NCBI GenBank assembly: GCA_038206765.1
Contig: JBBRAM010000015.1
Coordinates: 1-64,000 of the forward strand
DNA: 64,000 nt
From: UKL13-2 sp038206765
GTDB taxonomy: Bacteria; Pseudomonadota; Gammaproteobacteria; Burkholderiales; Usitatibacteraceae
Reading direction: 5' to 3'
How positions within the stretch are numbered: the first letter of the stretch is position 1; each line of letters opens with the position of its first letter. Of the stretch, positions 17,584 to 25,657 are shown piece by piece. The position numbers and the translations under genes were made by a program. The notes beneath the pieces are model-generated. The model saw nothing but the letters and a program-made list of their open reading frames with translations. It had not been told where the DNA came from and ran no database searches.

Positions 17584-18273
17584 CTACCCCTTTAGTAATG
17601 CAATTGCTTCTTCGGTACTACGACGCATACGATTAAACGCAATAGCCAACACGCCGACCTCGTCTTTGGTGTCGGGCTTGAATTCAGGGATTGTAAAATC
17701 GCCAATCGAAACTGCATCTGCCTGCCGCGCCATTTCGGCGATTGGGCGCACGATCATGCGATCCAGCATTAAATTGAGGACAAAAAATACGGCAAAGAAA
17801 ACCGCGCCTAGCGAACTCATCAACGTCGTGAGCGCCGTTTTGACAGTCGCGAGAATGGGGATTAAATCAATCGTCGCCACGCGAATTTTTCCCGCATCTT
17901 CAATGCTATTCATTTTGCGTGCAATAACCAACCGCTTCTCGCCCGAGGTGGATGTAAAAATATCTGCAATTTGATTATTGCTGCTGCCTTTGAAACGCGC
18001 TATTGCTTCGCCCTCGACCCCGCTAATGCCGTTTTGGACTTTATCAGCTGGAAATTCGCGAATCTTCATATCCACCAAACGTGAACCCATTGCCGTCGCG
18101 GTGCGCGCATTGATATTGCCCATCACCGCAGCATCGAGGGTCATCAGCGCGGCCCGTTCGGCGTCATCAATAGCCTGACGTTCAAGATAGCGTTGCGCAA
18201 CTACCCCCACCGTTAAAAAGCCGGCCGTGAACACCACCAACAGAATCAGATTAAATTTGAGGCGTAGCCCCAT
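17584..18273 (-). CDS. Membrane sensor-like protein with HAMP domain, DUF3365-like
   Basis: A 229-residue protein with two transmembrane segments (about residues 7-26 and 150-170) flanking a periplasmic domain of about 120 residues, then a HAMP domain (about 170-225: RPIAEMARQADAVSIGDF and DEVGVLAIAFNRM). The periplasmic part resembles Tll0287/DUF3365 sensor domains but has no CxxCH haem motif. There is no kinase, cyclase or chemotaxis output, so it must signal through a partner. A GGAGG ribosome-binding site lies seven bases before the ATG. The helical-repeat gene lies 131 bases upstream on the same strand and may be co-transcribed. Confidence 0.78.
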   Translation of the reverse strand: MGLRLKFNLILLVVFTAGFLTVGVVAQRYLERQAIDDAERAALMTLDAAVMGNINARTATAMGSRLVDMKIREFPADKVQNGISGVEGEAIARFKGSSNNQIADIFTSTSGEKRLVIARKMNSIEDAGKIRVATIDLIPILATVKTALTTLMSSLGAVFFAVFFVLNLMLDRMIVRPIAEMARQADAVSIGDFTIPEFKPDTKDEVGVLAIAFNRMRRSTEEAIALLKG

Positions 18274-18404
18274 GGTGCCCTCCTGCTATTTATTTTTTAA
18301 ATGCTTGATATCGAAATGTCAGGTGCCGTTGTTTTTTGCCTGGTTGAAACCATGCTCGCAACGCCAACAACACACACCCAACACCAAGCGCTAATTTGAG
18401 AATT

Positions 18405-18998
18405 TCAACCTGAAGCTTGGGACTGCATCAAACCATTTTGCGCGCGTACACTGTCAAAAAAAGAATTGCGCTCGTCAGGTGTTCGCAAATGCGTGGCCAG
18501 GCCCTCAAAAAAATCTCGCGAATTGTCGGTGGCGCGCGCATAGCGTTGAACCAACACACCAGCTAACGGACCAATAATCGGTGCCAAAGCCGCTTCGCCG
18601 CGCTGCATCAATTCTGGGGTAATTGGCGCGGCACCACGAACAGTTGCCGCCGCTTGCAGGTTTGATTCTCTTTGCGAGCTTGCGCTCGCTGGTGGTGTTG
18701 AGTGTGCGGCGCTGGCGCTTCCATTTCTATTGGGTTTCGCACCCACGCTGGACTGTTGGTATTCGTGCAAAATACGATTTGCACTTTTGCTGAACAGTTC
18801 GCGCTTGCCGGGCTCTTCGATATTGCTGGCAATGTTCAGAATCACTTCATGTGGATCTTGGCTTAACCGGCTGGCGCGCTTTACGGTGGTAATTGAGTAT
18901 GGCCCCAAATATGGCAGCAGCGCACGCGTTAATTCAGCAAGCAAGGCTGGCTCTAAATCAAGCTGTTGTCTGGCAGCATCGCTGAATTGTGTGCTCAT
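18405..18998 (-). CDS. Helical protein with two related repeats, unknown function
   Basis: A 197-residue protein containing two copies of a roughly 60-residue helical module: one near residues 13-75 (with PALLAELTRALLPYLGP) and one near 132-192 (with ELMQRGEAALAPIIGPLAG), joined by a Ser/Ala/Asn-rich linker. The same type of module occurs, from memory, at the C-terminus of some betaproteobacterial Ser/Thr protein kinases, which together with the downstream HAMP protein suggests a signalling context; that is inference. The start is uncertain: ATG 18998 begins at MSTQFSD, while in-frame ATGs at 19061 and 19100 (the latter after a GGAG) add a basic leader. Confidence 0.6.
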   Translation of the reverse strand: MSTQFSDAARQQLDLEPALLAELTRALLPYLGPYSITTVKRASRLSQDPHEVILNIASNIEEPGKRELFSKSANRILHEYQQSSVGAKPNRNGSASAAHSTPPASASSQRESNLQAAATVRGAAPITPELMQRGEAALAPIIGPLAGVLVQRYARATDNSRDFFEGLATHLRTPDERNSFFDSVRAQNGLMQSQASG

Positions 18999-19335
18999 AT
19001 TGTTATGTCGTCTTGTCGGCAGATTGGCGGTGTGTCGTAAAAATCGCGCTTCATCAAACATGTTCCGCTTAAAAATGTGATCGGATTTAATCGAAAACAT
19101 CTATGTGAGCATCTCCAAAAAGCTTTCGATTCCTCCCGCATCACTAGCCATTAGTGTATCGCAACTGCACGGCTTTAAGGCACTGAAAAAGTGCACTACT
19201 TGCGGATAACCGCCCCAAAAAACTGGTAAAACCGCCAAAAATAGATGACTTGGCGATCAATTTACATATTTTGACAATTTGGCGGCGAATCCAATGCGTT
19301 TTAGCGACCGAATAACTTAACCTTTCTGCCGCCCG

Positions 19336-20472
19336 CTATGCAGGGCCAATGCCGTGTGTATTGCTGCCTGGCGCTTGCGTTATAGCATTGGTCAAATTAA
19401 GCCCCTGTGCAAAATCGAGCATGCGTTGGATTGAGCGCCTCGCCAGCAAGCCCACAGCCGGGTCGACATGGATTTCGTTTTTATGATTTTCCAAAACCTC
19501 GGCTAAATTCGCCAAACCATTCATGGCCATCCACGGACAATGCGCGCAGCTTTTGCAAGTGGCTGAATTGCCCGCTGTCGGCGCTTCGATAAAAATTTTG
19601 CCCGGCGCAGCGGCTTTCATTTTATGGAAAATACCTTTATCGGTGGCGACGATAAATGTGTTGGCAGCCATCGTTTGCGCCGCTTTAATAATTTGCGTGG
19701 TTGATCCCACCACATCAGCTAACGCCACCACGCTTGCTGGCGATTCCGGATGCACCAGCAGCTTGGCCTCAGGATGTTGCTTCTTCAGCTCAATCAGCTC
19801 TGCCGTTTTAAATTCATCGTGGACCAAACACGAGCCTTGCCACAGCAGCATATCTGCGCCGGTTTGGGCCTGGATATAGCCACCCAAATGTCGATCCGGT
19901 GCCCAGATTATTTTTTCACCTTTCGCATGCAGATGTTCAACAATTTTTAAGCCGATGCTAGATGTCACCATCCAGTCGGCGCGCGCTTTCACCTTGGCGC
20001 TGGTATTGGCATAAACAACGACGGTGCGATCCGGATGCGCGTCACAGAAGGCGGTAAATTCATCCGGCGGGCAACCCAAATCGAGTGAACATTCCGCTTC
20101 CAATTCAGGCATCAAGACACGCTTTTCCGGATTCAAAATTTTTGCAGTTTCACCCATGAAGCGCACACCACACACCACCACCGTTTGCGCAGAATGATCG
20201 CGCCCAAACCGCGCCATTTCAAGCGAATCAGAAACGCAGCCACCGGTTTCTTCAGCGAGGTCTTGCAGATCGGGATGCACATAATAGTGCGCCACGAGTA
20301 CCGCGTTTTGCTCTTTAAGCAAGCGCTTGATGCGCGCCTTGAGTTCGATTCGCTCGGCGGCATTCGGCTCAACTAGCACCTTTGCCCACGCATGATCAAC
20401 TGACATCGTCGCGCCAAAGTTATTGACGCGCGGATGATCGAATTCAACACGGATTGGCGCTAAGGTGTTCAT
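19336..20472 (-). CDS. nadA: Quinolinate synthase A
   Basis: Condenses iminoaspartate with dihydroxyacetone phosphate to quinolinate, the second step of NAD synthesis from aspartate, in the cytoplasm using an oxygen-sensitive [4Fe-4S] cluster. It has the standard length of 378 residues and the expected blocks: LVAHYYVHPDLQDLAEE near the N-terminus, CGVRFMGETAKIL with one cluster Cys, ECSLDLGCPPDEF, and CKSCAHCPWM near the C-terminus with the last ligand. A GGAG sequence lies eight bases before the ATG. The kynureninase gene ends only 13 bases upstream, so the two are probably one transcript. No nadB or nadC is in the window. Confidence 0.96.
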   Translation of the reverse strand: MNTLAPIRVEFDHPRVNNFGATMSVDHAWAKVLVEPNAAERIELKARIKRLLKEQNAVLVAHYYVHPDLQDLAEETGGCVSDSLEMARFGRDHSAQTVVVCGVRFMGETAKILNPEKRVLMPELEAECSLDLGCPPDEFTAFCDAHPDRTVVVYANTSAKVKARADWMVTSSIGLKIVEHLHAKGEKIIWAPDRHLGGYIQAQTGADMLLWQGSCLVHDEFKTAELIELKKQHPEAKLLVHPESPASVVALADVVGSTTQIIKAAQTMAANTFIVATDKGIFHKMKAAAPGKIFIEAPTAGNSATCKSCAHCPWMAMNGLANLAEVLENHKNEIHVDPAVGLLARRSIQRMLDFAQGLNLTNAITQAPGSNTHGIGPA

Positions 20473-20485
20473 AAAATAACTCCGA

Positions 20486-21742
20486 TTAGGTTACGGCATT
20501 GCGGTGCTGATATTTTGAATCTTGCCAAGCGCCTGATTGCATGACGTCGCGAATCACCATCACTGCATTCCAAATATCCGCGAACCGCGTGTAAAGAGGC
20601 GTAAAACCAAAGCGCAACAGATTGGGCTGGCGAAAATCACCGATCACGCCGTGATCGATCAGCGACTGCATGATCGCATATGCATGGTCATGCGCAAACG
20701 AAAGCTGGCTGGCACGCTTGGCATGTTCGCGCGGCGAGACGCAATGGAATCCGAAATCAGCGCAATGCTCGTCCATCAACATCCAAAACACGTCGCTTAA
20801 GGCAAGCGACTTTTGACGCACGGCTTGCATACTAACGTCGTGAAACGAAGTTAATCCGCAATCAAGTGCCTGCATCGCTAAAATTGAAGGCGTGCCAGCC
20901 AGCAAGCGTTCAATTCCCGGTGCTGGCGCGTACTCTGGCGAGAATGCGAACGGTGCCTGATGACCGAACCAGCCTGCGAGTGGCGTGGCAAAATTTGGCT
21001 GCAAGTCGCGAGCAACATAGCAATAGGCAGGCGCACCTGGCCCACCATTCAAATATTTGTAGCCGCAGCCCACCGCCATTTCAGCGCCGCTCTCATTGAG
21101 CGACACGGGCACCGCGCCCGCACTGTGGCTCAAATCCCATAAAATTCGGGTTCCGGCTTGCTGCGCTGCGATATTTAGTGCGGCCATGTCATGTAAATGC
21201 CCGCTGCAATAGTCAACTTGGGTGATGATCGCTACCGCGACCGTCTCGTCCAGCGTTGCCGCCAGCTGATCGGCTGCGACCAATTTTAGGGTGTACTGAC
21301 TGCCCAGTAGCGCGTTGAGGCCTTGCACCATATACAAATCGGTAGGGAAATTGCCAGCTTCCGACAAAATTACGCGGCGCTGCTTGTCGTTGCGAATCGC
21401 GGGCAATTCTAATGCGCCGGCCAGCAATTTAAAGATATTGATCGAGGTGGAATCGGCTGCCACAATTTCGCCCGGCGCTGCACCGAGCATTTGTGCAATT
21501 TTATTGCCGATCCGCTGCGGAAAATTGACCCAATCATGCTTGTTCCACGAGCGAATCAGATCGTTGCCCCACTCTTGGCGAATGGTGTTTTGCAACGTAG
21601 CGGCGGTTGCGCGCGGCAGTGCGCCCAAAGAATTGCCATCAAGATAGATGACATTTTCGGGCAAATCAAATCGCTCGCGGATGTGTCGCAGGGGGTCGTC
21701 TGCATCACGTTGCGCACAAATGAGCTTGGTTACGGTATTCAT
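20486..21742 (-). CDS. kynU: Kynureninase
   Basis: PLP-dependent enzyme that cleaves kynurenine (or 3-hydroxykynurenine) to anthranilate (or 3-hydroxyanthranilate) and alanine in tryptophan breakdown. At 418 residues it matches the family. Visible blocks are YLDGNSLGALPR near the N-terminus, WDLSHSAGAVP with the PLP-binding Asp, and GCGYKYLNGGPGAPAY containing the Schiff-base lysine. The usual companions kynA and kynB are not adjacent; instead the gene sits directly upstream of nadA. A possible short frame (21750-21965) on the same strand ends eight bases before it but is not convincing. Confidence 0.95.
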   Translation of the reverse strand: MNTVTKLICAQRDADDPLRHIRERFDLPENVIYLDGNSLGALPRATAATLQNTIRQEWGNDLIRSWNKHDWVNFPQRIGNKIAQMLGAAPGEIVAADSTSINIFKLLAGALELPAIRNDKQRRVILSEAGNFPTDLYMVQGLNALLGSQYTLKLVAADQLAATLDETVAVAIITQVDYCSGHLHDMAALNIAAQQAGTRILWDLSHSAGAVPVSLNESGAEMAVGCGYKYLNGGPGAPAYCYVARDLQPNFATPLAGWFGHQAPFAFSPEYAPAPGIERLLAGTPSILAMQALDCGLTSFHDVSMQAVRQKSLALSDVFWMLMDEHCADFGFHCVSPREHAKRASQLSFAHDHAYAIMQSLIDHGVIGDFRQPNLLRFGFTPLYTRFADIWNAVMVIRDVMQSGAWQDSKYQHRNAVT

Positions 21743-22231
21743 TGGACCTTCATTGTATTGTTCGATTAAGCGTATGGAAATATCGGCGGTGGGTTTGCTT
21801 AATTTTCCCGAGGGATTGCAGTACTAAATTATCGCAGACGCAACCTGGTTTGCGTATAAGTATTGCGGCGCGGCGTTGTATTTTGGTGGCGAGTTGCGCG
21901 ACTTGTTGCGCTACCTGCGGTTCATCAACAAACCCATCAGCGTCAAGAGTAAATCTTCGCTTCATCGCGCGAATAGACAGTTGCGGAGATACTAACTTGC
22001 TGGGCAGGTTTTTGCCAATGGGATGGGACGGCGAAATTGAGGGTACGATGGCACGTTTGCTGGGTCTCCATTGTTCCAATGTGGGGCTAGATCATAATTT
22101 TAGGTATCGCGAAGTAACTATTTTTATAGGCTACTTTTACTATCTTCTACCTTGCACTGTGCGCATAATGTTGGTCATGATTAACGATATTTCAATATTT
22201 AAAGACACGTCCAGTCGTTCAGGCAGCTGAT
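21743..22231. other. Divergent control region between kynU and the carotenoid genes
   Basis: A 489-base gap that should contain the promoters of both operons; the last 150 bases are AT-rich (for example TATTTTTATAGG near 22119), consistent with a promoter for the cyclase-blh pair. Open frames on both strands here show no family resemblance. Confidence 0.4.
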
Positions 22232-23560
22232 TTGGCAACCACAGATTTCAACGCATTCGACATCGCGATTATCGGCGGCGGCATGGCCGGTTTATCATTG
22301 GCAGTGCGCTTAACAGAGGGACGATTCGCCCATCTGCGCATTGTCGTCATCGAGCCTCGCACCCATTATTCGCGGGATCGCACTTGGTGTTATTGGAGCG
22401 TGCCTAAAATAACGCATCCATTTGCCGAGGCCGTCACAATGCGATGGCCGAAATGGCGCTTATCACGCTGGATTGAGGGCCAGCGCACTCATACGGACGG
22501 TTCGGCGTTGATTGACGTCACTTGCAACGGCAATAGGCGCGATGGCGGCAATGGTGGTGGTGATCGTGGCGATCGCAGTGGCAGCAGCCCCGACGAAGAC
22601 ATCCAATACGAAATGATCCAGGCAGACACCTTTTATGCGACGGCTTTGAAAGCAATCTCTGCGGCCTCGCACATCACGTTACGACTGGGCGCGACAGTAG
22701 AGTCGCTGCAAACATTGCCTGACGATTCGGGTAAAAATTCAGCAGGTAAGGTTGCGATTAAAACCAATCTTGGTGTGATCCATGGCGGGCTTATTTTTGA
22801 TTCTCGCCCGCCATCAATGCTCTCAAAAGCCGCATGGATACAGGGTTTCCGCGGCATTGAGGTTGAAACAGATAAGCCCTGTTTTGATCCGAAAACCGTG
22901 ACAATGATGGATTTTTCGATCGCGCCCAATCCCGCAACCACAGGTACGACGCCGACCAACCAAGTCCGGTTTATGTATGTGTTGCCATTCAGCACCACCC
23001 ATGCGCTGATTGAGGAGACGACATTCACATTGGCAACAGATTCGTCGCGCCAGCCGGTTTTCGACGAATCCGCCGCGCAACATTACCTGACGCAGAAGTT
23101 TGGCGCGAACAATGTTCGGATACTGCATCGGGAGCAAGGCGCGATACCAATGGATCCTGCCTTGCGGCCATCGCATGCGCCGGGCAAAGTCATTAAAATT
23201 GGCACGGCAGGTGGCATGTGCCGCGCATCGAGTGGCTATACGTTTTTTGAAACCCAGCGTGCATGTAAAATGATTGCGGATCGGTTGGCAACGATGGGGT
23301 CCCAAGATTTCGCAAACGTCTCGCCACAGTTCGCGTTACCAAAGTGGCGCTCGTCAGCGAGCTATTGGATGGATGCTGTTTTTTTACGGGTGTTGGCAAC
23401 CGAACCCGGCATTGCGCCAATTCTTTTTACGAATCTGTTCGCCAACGTACCGGCTGATGCATTAGTGCGGTTTTTATCCGGCGTGGCGACACCAATCGAT
23501 TTGTTTCACGTTGTGACGGCCTGCCCGAAATGGCCGTTTATCAAGGCCGTCGTTTCATGA
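22232..23560 (+). CDS. Lycopene cyclase family FAD-dependent protein (CrtY-like)
   Basis: Predicted to convert linear lycopene to beta-carotene. Evidence is the N-terminal dinucleotide-binding motif GGGMAG (residues 15-20), the family signature DRTWCYW (49-55), and a C-terminal GTAGGMCRASSGYTFFET block that matches the substrate-side motif of CrtY enzymes. It is 442 residues, longer than typical, partly owing to a Gly/Asn/Asp/Arg-rich insertion at about 99-122. The start is a TTG at 22232 with a weak AGG upstream; the first ATG falls inside the FAD motif, so TTG is likely real. Its stop overlaps the start of the blh gene. crtE, crtB and crtI are not in the window. Confidence 0.85.
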   Translation: MATTDFNAFDIAIIGGGMAGLSLAVRLTEGRFAHLRIVVIEPRTHYSRDRTWCYWSVPKITHPFAEAVTMRWPKWRLSRWIEGQRTHTDGSALIDVTCNGNRRDGGNGGGDRGDRSGSSPDEDIQYEMIQADTFYATALKAISAASHITLRLGATVESLQTLPDDSGKNSAGKVAIKTNLGVIHGGLIFDSRPPSMLSKAAWIQGFRGIEVETDKPCFDPKTVTMMDFSIAPNPATTGTTPTNQVRFMYVLPFSTTHALIEETTFTLATDSSRQPVFDESAAQHYLTQKFGANNVRILHREQGAIPMDPALRPSHAPGKVIKIGTAGGMCRASSGYTFFETQRACKMIADRLATMGSQDFANVSPQFALPKWRSSASYWMDAVFLRVLATEPGIAPILFTNLFANVPADALVRFLSGVATPIDLFHVVTACPKWPFIKAVVS

Positions 23561-24624
23561 TGGATACGATGGATATGGTGGAACGAGATCGCGCCAACCA
23601 GTTTCGACTTATCCGGTCACGGCTGACATGGCTGTGGGCAATCGTGGCGCTGATTGCCGCAACCGCGAGCCGCTTCGACTGGTTTCCCGCCGTTGCGGCT
23701 CAAACACAACTGCTCATACTAGCTGTGACCGTTGCAATGCTCGGCGTGCCGCATGGTGCACTCGATCACTTGGTTGCGAGAGATTTATACAAAGCGCGAT
23801 TTCCTCGGCGCTGGCTGCCGTTTTTTTTGGCTCTCTATATCGGACTCGCCGCCATCGTAATGCTGGGCTGGTGGCTGGCTGCACCCGCCATGTTGGTTCT
23901 ATTTTTGCTCGCATCGGCATTGCATTTTGGTTTGGGTGACGCAAGCTACGTAACCTATCCTGTCGCGCTTGCGTGGCTTGAAGTGTTGCTCATGGGAGCG
24001 ATGCCGATTTTCATTCCTTGGATAATTTTTCCACAGGAGGTTGCCATGCTGTTCGGCTGGCTTGCGAACAATCCGGCAGAACGGTGGCTGCAACCGTTGT
24101 CGTTGCGCTTCAATACCGTCTTGGCCATTCTGACTATCGCAGCCTTTTTCGCTGTGCGATTTTTTCGGGAAGCAGCAAGTCGGGGTTCATCCACCTCTGA
24201 AGCACGTTCCGAACATACTCGTTTTTTGCTTGAATTTTTTGCAACTGCATCGCTGTTCGCCACTATCCCACCGCTACTGGCGTTCACATGGTATTTTTGT
24301 GGATTGCACGCGCCGCGGCACTTGCTTTCGCTGGCAGAGCGCCTTCATGGCGCTCGTACTCGTGCACCATGGCCTGCGCTTACTTGGGTTCTCGTGCAAT
24401 CGCTGCCACTAACCCTGATCACGTTGATAGGCGCGGTGTTTGGCTATGTTTGGCTGCAAAGTTTCGATCATCAATCCGCATTATTGCGAGTTGTCTTTTG
24501 GGGCTTGGCGGCACTGACTTTCCCGCATATGTTGCTCACGGCAATCTGGGACCGAACGGCAACCGCTATTGACAATGAGTCGGGTGTCGAAACACAGCCG
24601 GGAAACCCTTTCGGCCGACTGTAA
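23557..24624 (+). CDS. blh: Brp/Blh-type beta-carotene 15,15'-dioxygenase
   Basis: Integral membrane enzyme that splits beta-carotene into two retinals, the chromophore of microbial rhodopsins. The 355-residue protein has about eight hydrophobic segments and the conserved histidine motifs of the family: GVPHGALDH (residues 63-71), ALHFGLGD (121-128), a GLHAPRH pair near 255 and TFPHMLL near the C-terminus, which coordinate iron. I chose ATG 23557 because it overlaps the TGA of the cyclase gene (ATGA) with AAGG upstream, implying translational coupling. No rhodopsin gene lies in the window. The next gene, dapA, is unrelated and starts 35 bases later. Confidence 0.92.
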   Translation: MMDTMDMVERDRANQFRLIRSRLTWLWAIVALIAATASRFDWFPAVAAQTQLLILAVTVAMLGVPHGALDHLVARDLYKARFPRRWLPFFLALYIGLAAIVMLGWWLAAPAMLVLFLLASALHFGLGDASYVTYPVALAWLEVLLMGAMPIFIPWIIFPQEVAMLFGWLANNPAERWLQPLSLRFNTVLAILTIAAFFAVRFFREAASRGSSTSEARSEHTRFLLEFFATASLFATIPPLLAFTWYFCGLHAPRHLLSLAERLHGARTRAPWPALTWVLVQSLPLTLITLIGAVFGYVWLQSFDHQSALLRVVFWGLAALTFPHMLLTAIWDRTATAIDNESGVETQPGNPFGRL

Positions 24625-24659
24625 TCCAAGTCAGTATGAGGCGCGATTGATAGGGTAAA

Positions 24660-25601
24660 ATGGCGGATTACGAATTTTATGCGCAAATGACTATGTTGAC
24701 CGGAAGTTTAGTGGCAATTGTTACCCCGATGTTGGCGGATGGCGCACTCGATTTGCCACGCCTAAAATCGTTGATTGACTGGCATATCGCCGAGGGGACG
24801 GACGGTATTGTGATTGTCGGCACGACCGGCGAATCGCCGACCGTTGATTTTGACGAACACACGCTGCTCATCAAGGCGGCCGTTGAATATGCTAACAAGC
24901 GTATTCCTGTAATTGCCGGGACCGGCGGTAATTCCACCAAGGAAGCGATCTATCTCACGGAATCCGCCAAAAAGGTGGGCGCAGATTATGCGCTTTCGGT
25001 CGTGCCGTACTACAACAAACCCACGCAAGAAGGCCAATACCAGCACTTTCGCGCCATTGCCGAAGCAGTCGATATCCCGGTTATTTTGTATAACGTGCCG
25101 GGGCGCACCGTCGCGGATTTATCGAACGACACCGCGCTGCGACTGGCGGAAATTTCCAACGTCGTTGGTATCAAGGACGCCACCGGCAACATGGCGCGTG
25201 GCTCCGAATTACTGATGCGTGCGCCGCAGACCTTTGCGATCTACTCTGGCGACGATGCCACCACATTGCCACTGATGATGTTGGGGGCGCACGGAACGAT
25301 TTCGGTCACGGCCAATGTTGCGCCGCGCCTGATGCATGAGATGTGCGCTGCCGCCCTGAAAGGTGAACGCAGTGATAACGCGCGTGCCATCGCTATCAAC
25401 CAGCGTTTATTTGGCCTGCACACCCAGTTATTTTTAGAGCCGAATCCGATCCCGGTGAAATGGGCGCTGCAAGAAATGGGCTTGATTGATGGCGGCCTGC
25501 GCCTCCCATTGACCCCATTTCAGGCGCAATATTTTCCCTTATTGCGCGCTGCGATGCGCCAAGCGGGCATACCCGACAGCCATACTAAGGCAGCCTCATA
25601 A
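24660..25601 (+). CDS. dapA: 4-Hydroxy-tetrahydrodipicolinate synthase
   Basis: First committed enzyme of the lysine/diaminopimelate branch, condensing pyruvate with aspartate semialdehyde. The TIM-barrel landmarks are all present: GTTGESPT with the paired threonines, LYNVPGRT with the catalytic tyrosine and arginine, and VVGIKDATGN with the Schiff-base lysine. The frame is 313 codons; relatives usually begin at the MLTGSLVAIVTPM segment, so the start could be 24687 or 24693 rather than 24660. The TAAAAT at 24656-24661 may be a promoter -10 box, which would favour the later starts. It precedes bamC, the usual order in betaproteobacteria. Confidence 0.96.
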   Translation: MADYEFYAQMTMLTGSLVAIVTPMLADGALDLPRLKSLIDWHIAEGTDGIVIVGTTGESPTVDFDEHTLLIKAAVEYANKRIPVIAGTGGNSTKEAIYLTESAKKVGADYALSVVPYYNKPTQEGQYQHFRAIAEAVDIPVILYNVPGRTVADLSNDTALRLAEISNVVGIKDATGNMARGSELLMRAPQTFAIYSGDDATTLPLMMLGAHGTISVTANVAPRLMHEMCAAALKGERSDNARAIAINQRLFGLHTQLFLEPNPIPVKWALQEMGLIDGGLRLPLTPFQAQYFPLLRAAMRQAGIPDSHTKAAS

Positions 25602-25657
25602 TCAAACCCATGACTAAATTTAAAACGACATCCCCGATTCATTTTTCCGGAACATTT

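Noticed and set aside
17569..17588. GGTAGC/GCTACC hairpin at the end of the permease gene
   Set aside because: Short stem, weak T-tract and overlap with the stop codon of the convergent gene; not enough for a terminator call.
21750..22079. Minus-strand frame directly upstream of kynU (possible short protein from 21965)
   Set aside because: Spacing would fit an operon, but it lacks a ribosome-binding site and a recognisable family; the complementary strand is equally open.
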